DNA of 64,000 nt, taken from the NCBI GenBank assembly GCA_945859605.1, contig OX243816.1:40760325-40824324 (forward strand), written 5' to 3'. The position numbers and the translations under genes were made by a program. Shown in pieces: positions 10,718 through 59,894 of the stretch. The notes beneath the pieces were generated by a model, which saw only the letters and a program-made list of their open reading frames with translations, did no database searches and was not told the DNA's origin. How positions within the stretch are numbered: the stretch's first letter is position 1; each line of letters opens with the position of its first letter. Origin of the DNA: Lumbricus rubellus (taxonomy: Eukaryota > Annelida > Clitellata > Crassiclitellata > Lumbricidae).

Positions 10718-13700
10718 TAGTATTATCATCATCATCATCATCATCATCACCACCACCATCATCATCATAGTTATCATCAGCTCTATGTTACCCTGATATC
10801 CATTAACTTACCTTATCTTAGAGAAGCATTAATAGTGTCAACATTAAGATCAAAACCTAATGAGTTGCTCTCAATGTTGTGTGAGCTTTTTATGGTTTTC
10901 TAATTTCTAAGAAACTCACAAACGCATTTACGACAATGTTAAGATCAAAACCAATCAAAACTTAACAAAATGGTTTCAGTGCTATGCCGGAATGCTTTGT
11001 CGTCATCATTATCATTCATCAGCATCATCATCACCATAGTCTAGGCTTGGAATTTCAAAAGGACTCTATAAATCACTGTTAGAAGCAAATCATGTAACAA
11101 TTTGTTAACCGGTGTTTTTAGACTAATTTGACCCTCCTGAAAACGAAAATCGCAGTTAGCAAGCTGGATTTTTGGCGGTTCTATGAGAAAGCAAGATGGC
11201 GGACAAAATGGTTGCCACTTGCTTCAAATGACTACCATCATCATCACTCTCATCACCATCTTCTTAATTATCAACATCATCATCACCGCCATCATCACCA
11301 TAATTATCATCAGTCGTATATTCAATGGTGTTAATCTCCTATTTTTTTGCTCTGTCACCAGAAACGGAGTGGACGGGAGTCTGCCTCCGGTGAACACGGC
11401 TTTTTCATCGTCTTCGGCCGGCAAAAAGAAAACAACGTCGTCTGCTGGACGCGTTGACGACACAACGTTCGCAGAGATTCAGTCGATCGAGTTGAACCTT
11501 TCGTCGACGAACTGGCGCGAAAGATGCAACGGAGTGGAACAGCTTCAGCAGCTGGCTGAGGCAAATGCTGCGGCCCTGTCATCGTATCTTACTAAGGTTG
11601 TTGCACTTTCTAATAATTCCATCTAATTTAATGGTTTCATTTGGGGGGTGGGTGTGATTCCATGTAATTCAACAGGTTTTTTTTTGGGGGGGGGGGGTGA
11701 TTCGTTTATTCTAAGGTTGTGGATTTTGATTATAAAAATCAACTAATCAATCACCACCATCATCATCAATTAATTTCTATCAACTAATTGTTAAAAAATT
11801 TACTCGATTAATTTTCAGCTGGCTAGTTTTTAAAAAATTATTTGTATAGCCGTTTTTAATTGATTAAAAAATTTGATCAGTAGCAATTGTGATTTATTTA
11901 TTTTTACGGACACCAGCGTAGTTATAATATAGTGTGCTCAGCAGACTCATACTCAGTGTGAATTAAAACGAATATTATCATGTATTTGTTTGTATGTGCA
12001 CTTGTTATAGCGCCCCTTCAAGCTCTCGCTACTCAGAAGCGCTCCCGATGCAGAGCGGACACTGCATCGGAGTTTCACGCCGAAGCGCTGAGCAATTGTG
12101 AGTGAAGGACTTGCCCAAGGTTTTTACGCGGCGAGGTGGATTCGAACCTCGAACCTTTCGGCTCCAAGGCAACGATGCCACCACTACACCACCGCGCCCC
12201 ACATAGTGTGCTCAGCAGGCTCAAACTCAGTTTGAATTTAAACAAATATTATCATTGTGCGATAGTGAGGAATGCTTAATTATGAAGTGATAATAACGAA
12301 AGATTTGTTTTGTTTTGCAGATATTCAGTAAGTACATTCCATGCCTGCACGACTCGAACGTTAAACTCAACCTGTACGCTCTGCAAGTTCTAAACATCAT
12401 CACGCCATCGATTGCTCGCTCCCTGCCTTCCTCACCCATTCTCAACCTCACAGTTCAGACGGTCATCAGCAACCTCGCGTCAAAGAACGAAGAAATCTTC
12501 AGCACCACGTCCGCTGTTCTCGACGGTTTCGAAAACTGTATAGGTTCGAAAGATTTTTTTTTCAGAGTGTCGTCTCCTTTTCTTGATGGCTTATAATCAC
12601 TGAATTGCCTTTGAGAGTATAATTATTCAGGAGGCTGGGAACAATGATGCTTTGAGGAAACAATTGAAATTCCAACTGATGTTTTCATTTAATTGCTTGT
12701 ATAGTTAATGTGTTAGAACGCTAGAAGTAGCTCACTAAAAGTTGCTTGCTGGAAGTAGCTTACTAGTTGAAACTCGCTAGAAGTAGCTCGCTAGAAGTAG
12801 CTCACTCAAAGTAGCTTGCTGGAAGTAGCTTACTAGTTGTAACTCGCTAGAAGTAGTAGCTCACTCAAAGTAGCTCACTCAAAGTAGCTCACTAGAAGTA
12901 GCTTGCTAGAAGTAGCTCACTGGAGGTAGCTCACTAGAAGTAGCTCATTGAGGTAGCTTACTAGAAGAGAACTAGCTTGCAGGAAGTAGCTTGCTAGATC
13001 TACATGCAACTTGCTAGTTACAATGCTGCAGCATAAGTTGAAATCATGACAGTCACTAAATAACTAGTAAAGAAATGTACATTTCTGCTAGAACTGCCGT
13101 TCTTATGGGTGTGATCCTTTTATTGAGGGGTATTTTGAAGCATAAGCACTTCAGTAGCAAGTGGTTAGACAACCTGTAAGCCTAAGCTGTGGTTAGACAT
13201 CCTGTATTCCTAAGCTGTGGTTAGACACCCTGTAAGCCTAAGCTGTGGTTAGACACCCTGTAAGCCTAAGCTGTGGTTAGACACCCTGTAAGCCTAAGCT
13301 GTGGACTGTTTTGTCTTTCAGATCCATTTCTTTTGCTTGCGCCTTTTATCAGTGAAGCAAAGAAAGGAAAGGCTACAATTAAATCGGAAATGACGCTGAG
13401 GATTTCCGGTCAGTTCTTCCTTCCAGGAGATTATGGTTTTAAAATATATCAGGAATTTATTGGTCGGTAATCAATCAGTCAAACAATCAATCAAACAATC
13501 AGTTAATAAATCAGTCAAACAATCAGTCATTAATTCAATCAATCAGTCATTCAATCAATCGATCAGTCAATCAACTCTTTATTATTGATTGCAAATATAG
13601 CAAGACGAATTTCTCAAGTAGTATTAGGTTAACTTGGATTAACAAGGCAAATACAGAGAGGGTCAACATTCTGCTTAATGACTGTTGTCTAACTCCACTG

Positions 13701-14795
13701 ATTAAAGTTAAATTGCAGATATATCATCTGTTTAACTTCACAAATCAATAGAGAGTAGGTAATCTCATATTCCGATTTCTTAATATTCTAATTTCTTAAT
13801 ATTCTGATTTCTTAATATTCTGATTTCTTAATATTCTGATTTCTTAATATTCTGATTTCTTAATATTCTGATTTCTTAATATTCTGATTTCTTAATATTC
13901 TCATTTCTTAATATTCTCATTTCTTAATATTCTCATTTCTTAATATTCTGATTTCTTAATATTCTCATTTCTTAATATTCTGATTTCCTAATATTCTCAT
14001 TTCTTAATATTCTGATTTCTGAATATTCTCATTTCTTAATATTCTCATTTCTTAATATTCTCATTTCTTAATATTCCGATTTCTTAATATTCTGATTTCT
14101 TAACATTCCAATTTATTAATATTCTGATTTCTTAATATTCTCATTTCTTAATATTCCGATTTCGTACTATTCTGATTTCTTAATATTCTGATTTCTTAAT
14201 ATTCTGATTTCTTAATATTCTGATTTCCTAATATTCTGATTTCCTAATATTGTGATTTCTTAATATTCTGATTTCTGAATATTCTGATTTCTTAGTATTC
14301 CGATTTCTTAATATTCCGATTTCTTAATATTCTCATTTCTTAATATTCTCATTTCTTAACATTCTGATTTCTTAATATTCTGATTTCTTAATATTCTGAT
14401 TTCTTAATATTCTGATTTCTTAATATTCTCATTTCTTAATATTCTCATTTCTTAATATTCTCATTTCTTAATATTCTCATTTCTTAATATTCTCATTTCT
14501 TAACATTCTGATTTCTTACGATTCTCCTCATATCATCGTAGGTCTTATCTCGAAAATCGATCAGCGACGTACCAATCAGGCTCTGGCGCAGATCCTGCCC
14601 TTCATCTGGCATCTTCTGTCGCAGTTGATAACCAACACTGGTGGAGGTCGACTTCGTGCTTCAGCGACCCAGCTGGTCAACAGCATGCAGCAGCTGATGG
14701 GGGAGAACGGACTGATAAGCGCCGCGAAAACGGCTTCGACGGTCACGCTGCCAATGCAAGAACTTCTTCACGAGTTGCTGCTCGAAGCCGCGTGA
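5798..14795 (+). CDS. TOGARAM: TOGARAM/crescerin family protein, C-terminal TOG domains (11 exons)
   Basis: Exons: 5798-5913, 6533-6638, 6845-6931, 8518-8669, 9451-9609, 10230-10356, 10561-10652, 11362-11596, 12321-12543, 13322-13408, 14542-14795. All junctions are GT-AG and phases agree, giving 545 aa plus stop. The first six exons match the first C-terminal TOG domain of TOGARAM proteins (VKNLRSRVSCEAMVCLSD; MREEAEKALVSMVENVT). After a short Ser/Gly-rich linker, exons 8-11 form the last TOG domain (CLHDSNVKLNLYALQ; PFIWHLLSQLI). The family's TOG arrays bind tubulin and support cilium assembly. The start is uncertain. ATG 5798 has an in-frame stop at 5774-5776, but an acceptor at 5777-5778 would make this an internal exon with the N-terminal TOG domains outside the window. 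Whether it is paralogue 1 or 2 is not resolved. Confidence 0.88.
7066..7275 (+). mobile_element. tRNA-derived SINE, copy a
   Basis: The copy starts with a tRNA-like head: A-box-like GGTGTAGTGG and B-box GGTTCGAATCC. A family-specific body follows and ends GGGGCGCTATAACAAATGCACATAC. It lies in TOGARAM intron 3. It is the most diverged of the copies in the window. Confidence 0.72.
7380..7560 (+). mobile_element. Possible LINE C-terminal remnant
   Basis: A frame through this stretch contains SYWNSFPL-type sequence, resembling the WNSLP motif near the C-terminus of LINE reverse transcriptases. It is short and decayed. Confidence 0.3.
8305..8497. mobile_element. hAT-like miniature element beside exon 4
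   Basis: Terminal inverted repeats CAGGGCTGTTTTTAA and TTAAAAAAGCCCTG bound 193 bp, with an 8-bp flanking duplication (CTGTTATC at 8297-8304, CTGTTGTC at 8498-8505; one mismatch). ACTGCAC is repeated inside. CAGGG ends and an 8-bp duplication are typical of hAT elements. No transposase is present. The right end is 20 bp upstream of the TOGARAM exon 4 acceptor, so the right duplication overlaps its pyrimidine tract. Confidence 0.78.
8870..9290 (+). mobile_element. Decayed LINE 3' end
   Basis: It begins with a WNGL motif like the end of a LINE reverse transcriptase and ends with AATAAAAAAATA followed by CTTGA repeats, as in elements with short tandem 3' tails. Multiple stops; in TOGARAM intron 4. 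Confidence 0.4.
9790..10015 (+). mobile_element. LINE reverse-transcriptase C-terminal remnant
   Basis: An open stretch contains RAFSVVGLVVWNGLPLQL followed by a Phe-rich YKHLKTCFF segment. This pattern is common at the end of L2/CR1/Jockey-type reverse transcriptases. It lies in TOGARAM intron 5. Confidence 0.55.
10661..10770. repeat. (ATC)n microsatellite
   Basis: Nearly pure ATC repeat starting about 8 bp after the donor of TOGARAM exon 7. Confidence 0.95.
11929..12255. repeat. SINE bracketed by 53-bp direct repeats
   Basis: 11929-11981 and 12203-12255 are imperfect direct repeats (ATAGTGTGCTCAGCA...ATTATCAT) immediately flanking SINE copy b. They are much longer than a normal SINE target duplication. 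Confidence 0.75.
11996..12200 (-). mobile_element. tRNA-derived SINE, copy b
   Basis: On the - strand it begins GGGGCGCGGTGGTGTAGTGG, contains the B-box GGTTCGAATCC and ends GGGGCGCTATAACAAGTGC followed by a CATACAAACAAA tail. It lies in TOGARAM intron 8. Confidence 0.82.
12720..13015. repeat. AGTAGCT minisatellite
   Basis: Imperfect repeats built from AGTAGCTCACTAGA and AGTAGCTTGCTGGA, in TOGARAM intron 9. Confidence 0.85.
13160..13308. repeat. About 28-bp minisatellite at an exon acceptor
   Basis: About five units of GTGGTTAGACACCCTGTAAG plus CCTAAGCT. The array ends about 13 bp before the acceptor of TOGARAM exon 10 (13322). Confidence 0.88.
13465..13570. repeat. CAAT/CAGT simple repeat
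   Basis: Imperfect (CAAT)n with CAGT variants in TOGARAM intron 10. Confidence 0.85.
13778..14520. repeat. 16-bp minisatellite filling TOGARAM intron 10
   Basis: About 46 units of the 16-mer ATTTCTTAATATTCTG with scattered substitutions (GA/CA alternation before TTTC). The array stops about 20 bp before the exon 11 acceptor, so it supplies most of the upstream branch-point and pyrimidine context. Confidence 0.95.
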
Positions 14796-15775
14796 AACTT
14801 GCTACGGCAGCTGCTGCCCCACCCTCCCCCCCACCCCTACCGAAATTGGCACGGTTGTCTTGTGGTGTTGAATTGGGTCAAATGATGTTTAAAATGGTTG
14901 AATGATGGTTGGTTACGGATGACTGAGTTTGTCTACGCTAGACGAGATTTGAGATTTACGGCAAGCGTTTGATAAGGTTGCCGCACGATTGGTTGCGTTT
15001 GACTGAGAGTGACCCGTTCAGAGTTGTTCTGATTTGGTGTGTATTGATGGGGTATTGAGATGGACGACTACTAGTGACTGCGATTTACTGCAGGTGTTTG
15101 ATACAGTTGACTGTTGTGACGGCCGCAGATGAATAATTGAGATTGCTGAGGTTGTCCCAGCTTGGATACCGTTGACTTACACTGTATGGTGTTGACTAGA
15201 ATGGTTGACTTGAATGGTTGACTAGAATGATTGAAGTTCAGTGTAGTTGGCAATGGCGGTAGATTCCAAATGAGCAAGGTCCAGTCAGAAAAGCTGAATT
15301 TAGTGGCAGTTTTTGTCTGGTTTTTCTACTTATGTGATAACTATTATATCAGTCAGATCTGTACAGATGGTATTCGTGCCAATGCCAATCCCCAAGCTAA
15401 TCCACGACTTGTAAAAGAGAAAAGAAAAATGAATGCCTGAGACCTTTAAAAGCGAAAATAATGGACTTCATTGCAGTGTGTGTGTGTTGTGTGTGTATGT
15501 GTATGTGTGTAAGTAACTGTGGTTAAGAATGGAGCAGGTTTTGCTTGCTGCAGCGTCGGCAGTCACTTGTTAGGCTTTCGTGGTTTATTCTGACTGTGAT
15601 AATGTATATCCTGCACCTCATTGTGACGATTTGCTCTAGTTAATTCATTGTATAAATGAATAGCAATTAATAATTTCAGATGTATTCAGCCAGTATTATG
15701 TAGAGTTGTTTGTCTGTTTTCCGCACTTTGCGTTTCTCATTCTGCTAAATATGATTCTGCTAAAACCGACCTGAG
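14796..15775. other. TOGARAM 3' flank, probably 3' UTR
   Basis: Begins right after the TOGARAM stop. It has a C-rich stretch, then TTGA-rich sequence and a short GT run near 15476-15510. No further exon is seen and the polyadenylation site is not obvious. Confidence 0.5.
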
Positions 15776-16041
15776 CATGGGCGCCCGCACATAGGGCAAG
15801 AGTTGAAACCTATTTTTATAACTGCCACTTTTTGATTGCTAACAAATTTCTTTGCATTAAAGAAACCATTTTCATAATAAAAATTATAAGAACGTTAAAC
15901 TGACACATTTACATTAGGAAACCTCTAGACATGCATGTTCAAAATTTCCTGATTTGTATTTTGAACTTCTTGCTACAAAAAACTTGACCCGTGACCATCA
16001 AGTTTTGCCCCCTCCTGCAAACATTTCTGCGGGCGCCCATG
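15776..16041. mobile_element. hAT-like miniature element, CATGGGCGCCCGC family, copy 1
   Basis: A 266-bp element with terminal inverted repeats CATGGGCGCCCGCA and TGCGGGCGCCCATG, flanked by a perfect 8-bp duplication GACCTGAG (15768-15775, 16042-16049). There is no coding capacity. A longer relative lies at 60748-61453. Confidence 0.85.
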
Positions 16042-16049
16042 GACCTGAG

Positions 16050-18840
16050 GTATCATACCTCAGGTATGAACTCTAAGAAACGCTTGCCAGCATGATTATA
16101 CCCATTTGTGACCCATAACAGGGTCACGTTCATGTTGGCTAAGATAGAGTAAATTCAAAGTCACTGAATAACAATTAACACTTGAAAATTATGTGATATC
16201 AGTAGTAGCACCAAGTAGGCCTGCACTAAAAACTATGAGAATGAATCCCAAGACTGGTTGACTTTTCAAGTGGTGACGTGGAGGTAAAGATTAGCCACGT
16301 GACATCCTGCATAGTGAATGCCACTTGAGCTGCAGATGAGACATCATCTTGAAATGGCGTTACAACTACATATCATCACGTTATGTTACATTGTGCATCA
16401 ATTTTTTAGCAGGAGGGCAATTACATTTCTTACTTGTGATGTTTGGATTGCATTGAAAGATTAGCAATGCAGTTCCTTTCACCACATTGATAGTGTAATG
16501 TATCACAGCGTACTGTAAGATATGGTCTATACTTTATAGAATATAGGCAGACTGGTCTGGTATACAACAGACATCGGCTTAAGTAGAATGAACAGCGCCT
16601 TCAAAAGGTTCAAGGTCCTATAAAAAAATTAATCATATAGCACGTTGTTTACTTATGCAGCAGTTGATCTGGGTTGCAGCTAGACATTGATGTCTTTTGG
16701 TGACATTCTGCAGACCGAATTGTCTGTTAGTAGTCAGACATGTGATCTGCAAGCCTCAACGAGCTGCTGTTGTACTTTTATGACATATTGCTTTGTAAGT
16801 TAATTAAGAGATGATTTCGTAGCACTTTTCAACATCAGCATCTCAAGAGGAAACTGCTTTTGTTCACATGTGCATTCAGCTGCAAATTCAACTCTCGTGG
16901 TGGATATGCTAAAAAGTTTTGTCTTAGCTCTAGATGCCCGAATCAAGAAAATGCTGGTTCCTAGATGAGTCCAAATCATCAGTTATTATTAAATATCAAT
17001 TATAATTATTAACCTCATGATAATTTCAATTTGTTGTCATTTATTCACACTACTGGAAATGACTTCTTAGAGAAGATTATAATAATGCCTGAGAGATCTA
17101 GAATTGGTCGTTTCCTTGAAATATTATTATTGACAGTGATAGAGTTTGGTCTGTAGGCAGAAACTTATGTGCTTAGGTCAACTCTATCAAACACTTTAAT
17201 TTGTTCCACAATGCCAAGGATGCTTGAGCCAATTAAAAAATTTCATTTCAAAATTCCATCAAGTAGAGTAGACGAATATTTATATAATTTACTGAGACTA
17301 GAGGGAATAGGAAAAGAAATATGAGGAAGATTGGGATTATGTCCCTCCCAATATCGCAATATATTTATAAGGTAAGTTAACACCAGTTGTTTGATTTAGC
17401 ATTGTAGTGAGCTGAACCTTATGTACTGACAAGATGGCCATGTGTGGTGGCCGTGCAAATGTGTGTTGTGTGACACCTTTCTGTAGTTGAATCATGTTAC
17501 CTGTTGCTTTACTGGTATAACATCTGCTCCAACTGGTGCCTAAAATTTTAGCGTGGTTGCTTTTGTTGTTAAGAGTCAATAGAATAGACCTAGTTGCTGA
17601 GGGAACTCGAAGCAGCTACCAACAAGGATGTTACTTGCATGTTTTCCGTACTATTTTTTAAATTGTGGCATTGCCACAATTTAAATTCTGACTGAATTTC
17701 TTGATTCCTGTTTTCTACACTGTCAACGACTGTACTATAGTTCTATATTATGTCGTGTAGAATATCAACGATAGCTTTAAGCAACTGTGTGTGAAGGACT
17801 CACTAAAGGTCAATAATTATTATACGCAGTTGCTATGTGGCAGAGGAGACTTCAATCCAACAAGTCCGCGTTGCAACAATTTGACTATCATGTGAGAGAT
17901 AGTAGTCTATTTAACTCTATTGCAAATTAACTTCGGTGAACACAGTCAACATAATCAAAGACATACCTACAATCAATACTTTTCACAACAACATAACAAT
18001 GTCCTAATTAATCAGCAACGATGCCAACAACACTAAGACTGAGCAGCAACAAGGTGAGAATTGCTGTGGGGGTTGGGAGATTTCAACCCCCAGTCTTTCT
18101 TAGAGTTCCATAGTAAAGTCTGTTTTTCACACCCCAATTCCAAGCGGGTAATGGTCCAACTTCCCCCCCCCAGTTATTTTTCTACAATTCTTACGCTGAG
18201 CAGCAACATAAAAACAACTAGTTACATGGTCAACACTACCATCAATAGGCCTACAGTACTCCTACTACTACTTCAGTTTTACAGTATTTTAAACTGTTGG
18301 AAAGCTTTGTGGTGAATAGTCCCAAACAGTTTCTTAGCTGTAGATCATTAGACATCATTGCTATACGAATTACCTGCGTGTGAAGTAATTTCAAATCGAC
18401 TGCATTATTACTGAGTGCTGATATTATAATCAGTTTGAATAATTATATTATTACTAAAATTGCCTGATCGTTATTTTGTAAGCGATGTTAAGCAAAGACA
18501 AATGTAAAATGGTGGTAGAACGTAAAACCATGCTAGAGACCACTTTGAAAATTCTGTGTTTTACTTGAAGACTATGTAAATATATGATAGGCCTGCGATA
18601 GGCTGTTTCTAATGTTGATTAAATACTATTTATTAGTTGAGTGTTTTAAACTGAACAGTGATGACTGATATAGGCCTAATAGCCTACTCTGACTGTTATG
18701 GCTAGGCCTATTATAATAGGCCTAGAAGGCATTGGATGGATGCCTAATTGCCTATGCAGTTGTAAGATTCTAATGCTCATTTGTAATGATATTACCCTAT
18801 AGCCTCTCAGGCCAAGCCCAGATCCATGTTATGGAAATTG
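16050..18840. other. Intergenic, no gene seen
   Basis: AT-rich DNA with only short chance frames. It contains several TAGGCCTA palindromes near 18247 and 18670-18720. No splice-consistent coding block was recognised. Confidence 0.5.
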
Positions 18841-18855
18841 TGTGGTGATGGGGAC

Positions 18856-18864
18856 GACGACGAC

Positions 18865-18911
<47 letters not shown>

Positions 18912-18945
18912 CGACGACGATGATGATGATGATGACGACGACGAC

Positions 18946-18980
<35 letters not shown>

Positions 18981-18981
18981 C

Positions 18982-19050
<69 letters not shown>

Positions 19051-19140
19051 TATTGATAATGAGTATTAATGATGATGATGACGACGACGATGATGACGAC
19101 GATGATGGCAACGACGATGATGGCAACGACGATGATGCAT
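18856..19140. repeat. (GAT)n/(GAC)n microsatellite
   Basis: About 280 bp of GAT/GAC triplets, open in several frames only because the repeat lacks stops. Confidence 0.95.
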
Positions 19141-19619
19141 GATAGTCCGATCGTGTGAACTGAGCCAATCCGTTATATAAAGTGTAACGTCTAATGTTGT
19201 TCTATACGAAGCCTCCGGCTGATCTCGCTTTTCTGTCCCAGCAGCACTCTTCCTTATTCTCATCCATACGCATGCGTTCCTTCGTCTATGCTTGCCTGTC
19301 ACTGTGTCTCACTGTGTCAGTATGTCTGTATGTCCTTCGCAAGCATCATCTCTTTCTACTGTGGCTGACAGAGCTGCAGACATCCATCGTCTGGTTTGTC
19401 AGCGGCTAAAAGCCGTTGCATATTCAGCGCAAATCGTGACTTGGATACGTCGTGGATTATAACGAGTTTCTGAATTCTGTTATCGTCACGCGCAGACGTT
19501 GTCCGTGTGTCTGTCAGTCTACGTTCCTCTGTCTGTCCGTCTGAGTAGGCTACTATACTGGCTAATTCGATAGCAAAAATCAGCGGAACGTATGCTACAT
19601 GTATGTGTGCTTGTGTTGG
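19141..19619. other. Intergenic, no gene seen
   Basis: Mixed sequence with CTGTCTGT-like runs around 19290-19540. Short frames only. Confidence 0.4.
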
Positions 19620-20080
19620 ATGAACACGGAGAAAGTGAAGAGGTCAGGGAAGAGAGGAGACCTTCCCAATTGGAAGCGAAAGGGTCAGGAAAAAGAGGGG
19701 ACCTTCCAAATTGGAGGAGAAAGGGTCTGGAACAGAGGAGACCTTTGAAGAGAATGGGCCTGTAGGAGAGCAGACCATCCCAATAGGAAGATAAAGGTTC
19801 TGGAACAGAGACCTTCCCCATTGTAAGAGAAATGGTCTAAAAGAGAGGATACCTTCCCAATTGATTTACAGAGAAGGGGATCTGGAAAGATTATGATGCC
19901 TTCCCAATTGGAAGAGAAAGGACCTGGAAGTCTGGAATAAAATATAAAATTATGGTGTCCCAATTGAAAAGGAAAAGTTTTGGACGAAAGATCTTTCCAT
20001 TGGAAGAGAAAGTTTCTGAAACAGAGAAGACCATTCCAATTGGAAAGGAAACGTTTTGGAAGATGACACAAGTGAGAATG
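19620..20080. repeat. About 45-bp minisatellite upstream of PDE4
   Basis: Around ten imperfect units with the core ACCTTCCCAATTGGAAGAGA and AAGGGTCTGGAA. The array ends about 660 bp upstream of the PDE4 start codon. Confidence 0.8.
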
Positions 20081-20459
20081 GAAGATGTGCTGTCTCATTC
20101 CAGCGTCACATGTCAATGGGAAACGGAAATATAATATATAATTATATGGCGTACTGGAGACGCATTTCTCTCCAACTGTTCGTGCAACGTCCGGTAGATT
20201 TAGAGCAAAATAATTGTTTGTCTAGCTGTTTGAGACACGTAGTGTCTACTTGAAGGCCACGATAGATCAACACACTTTCAGGAGACAATCATGTGGCCCA
20301 TCACTAATTGCTGCAGGCCGGTCGCTTCTTGAGCAATGTCTGTTAGAATCACGCACTCGTGCGGATATAAATTATTGCGCAGCCTACAAGAGTGCTAGGC
20401 TATACAGCTATTTGCGCAGTAGGCCTATTACAATCAGCCCTTAGAGTAGTTCGTTTGAG

Positions 20460-20741
20460 ATAATCAAACGGACATTCTGCAGGGTTAACAGCCGAAACCG
20501 TGTCTTTCACGAGACATAATATTATTGTGATCGATTAGCCCGGCCACAATATCGACTGTGTGCTACTTCATTACCGTACAGTCCTAATACGTACGGCACG
20601 GTGTTGGATGTAAAGGGGCAGATGATTCGTCAGCGGACAAGAAAAACGTGAAACTAATTTTTTCCACGCAACGATCGCTAGTTCTCTAACCACTTATAAC
20701 TGTCGCGAGAACCACAGATCTTTAAAGGCAGCGATATTAAA
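20460..20741 (+). promoter_or_regulatory. Presumed PDE4 5' UTR/promoter region
   Basis: The 280 bp before the PDE4 start codon has higher GC than the surroundings and several CG dinucleotides. No TATA box or initiator was recognised. It is placed only by position. Confidence 0.3.
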
Positions 20742-58233
<37,492 letters not shown>

Positions 58234-58412
58234 TCGACTGCCACAACGCTATCATCATCAGCAACTACTACAGCGCCATCATCATCAACTTCTGCAACGC
58301 CATCTTCATTATCAACAACTACTACAACATCCTCATCATCATCAATTACTACAACAACTCCTTCATCATCATCATCAACTACTAAAACGGCGATAAAATT
58401 ATCATCATCATC

Positions 58413-59705
58413 GTTGCGGTAGTTCAAGTCAACCACCTCATTAAAATTTGTATGAAACTGATGATGCCATGAAAGTACGCTGAGAAACTAAAACGATTGT
58501 GGATCTTTGTTTCACATCTTGACTTTCGCTCTATTATAGATTTGGACATCTCTTCCTGTTGTATGGCATTTGCATTGTCCACCTCTGCAGAGCCACTTTG
58601 ACATGGCGCAGCGCTCGTGAATGAGTTGGTGCCCCTATATGTATATGTTCGGCTTCAAGTAGCTTTTTAGCAATTCTGAGATTAGAATGCATACGAGCGA
58701 AACTTAGATTTCCGAACAGAAGGAAGAACAATAGAACATGGAGATGGAATGGGATGAAGATATTATTATTTACAAACAGGATTAAAACGGGGAAGGAAGG
58801 ATAGAGGAACATGTGAATGAATGAATGAATGAATGAATGAATTAATTAATTGTTAGGACTACAACTCAGCTAATACTACTAATAGAAATCTACTGCAACT
58901 ACAACAACTATAACCTACTACTAGTTCTACTACTGCAACATCAGTAGCCTAATACCGCTATAAATATTATACTGACCATTAGACCTACTGTCTTTATTGC
59001 TATTGTCATGATTTTTATTATTAAAGTTACTGCTGCTACCACTGCTTCTACCACCACCACCTCCACCACCATAGCTGCTACTACAGCCACAAAGCTACAA
59101 CTAATAAAATTATTATTGTCAAATTATAAAATTGAACAAGCCATAAATCGTTGGCATAATTTGTCTGCTTGTGGCCACATAAAACGAGGTGTACTTCGAA
59201 TAATAACTTTACAACAGGTACATGCATGTTTATCGATCGGCGCGGTGGTAGCACTGGATTTGTCGACTTTGCATAGAAACGCATTCAATGGGAGCGACAT
59301 TAATTGTACCGACGCAATTATTCTCCCCCAGTCGGGACGTGAATTGGGCTTTGAATTGTCTTCACTGTGCTACCTGAGAGCGACGGGTGCTTGCCAACCG
59401 GTTCGTTGCTAGGGACTCTACCCCATCCGCTTCTGTTTGAAGCGCCTGTTGGACACAATGTAGCGCATGGTCGCGTTTAGTTCTATCGTTCTGTACAATC
59501 GCCGTGTTCCATATTGTATAATTTTTTAAGAGCGCGGCTTATTGCTCTAGTGTGGTATTGGCAACTCGCTGTGATGTACATGTAGGCTCTACTGTATTGT
59601 GTGGAGATTAGATCTACTAGAAAATCAATGCAGCACTGAAGCCTAGGGGAAGTTTTTTATTATTAGAAGGAAAAGTATTATTTTTTATTGTTATTATTAT
59701 TATTC
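58413..59705. other. PDE4 3' flank, no gene seen
   Basis: Includes a GAAT run (58813-58843). A GC-richer stretch at about 59150-59420 has a 134-codon frame (from 59008) without recognisable motifs. The PDE4 polyadenylation site was not identified. Confidence 0.45.
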
Positions 59706-59712
59706 GTGGGGC

Positions 59713-59894
59713 GCGTTGGTGTAGTGGTGGTGTCGTTGCCTTGGAGCCGGAAGGTTCGAGGTTCGAATCCACCTCGCCGCGTAAGGACCCAGTTGAAATA
59801 TAAATGAATTCAACACTCGGCGAGGTGGATTCGAACCTCGAATCTTCCGGCTCCAAGGCAACGACACCACCACTACACCAACCCGCCCCACGAA
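59713..59894. mobile_element. Head-to-head pair of SINE tRNA-like heads
   Basis: 59713-59787 (+) and about 59819-59894 (-) are two copies of the SINE head in inverted orientation, separated by about 30 bp. ATT repeats at the left and AAT repeats at the right extend the palindrome. Each head has an A-box-like GGTGTAGTGG and a GGTTCGAATCC B-box. Confidence 0.82.

Noticed and set aside
13780..14520. CRISPR-like array
   Set aside because: The units are contiguous without unique spacers, and this is animal DNA; it is a minisatellite.
59008..59412. 134-codon frame as a gene
   Set aside because: Its first third is triplet repeat and the rest has no motif or splice context; left as unassigned sequence.
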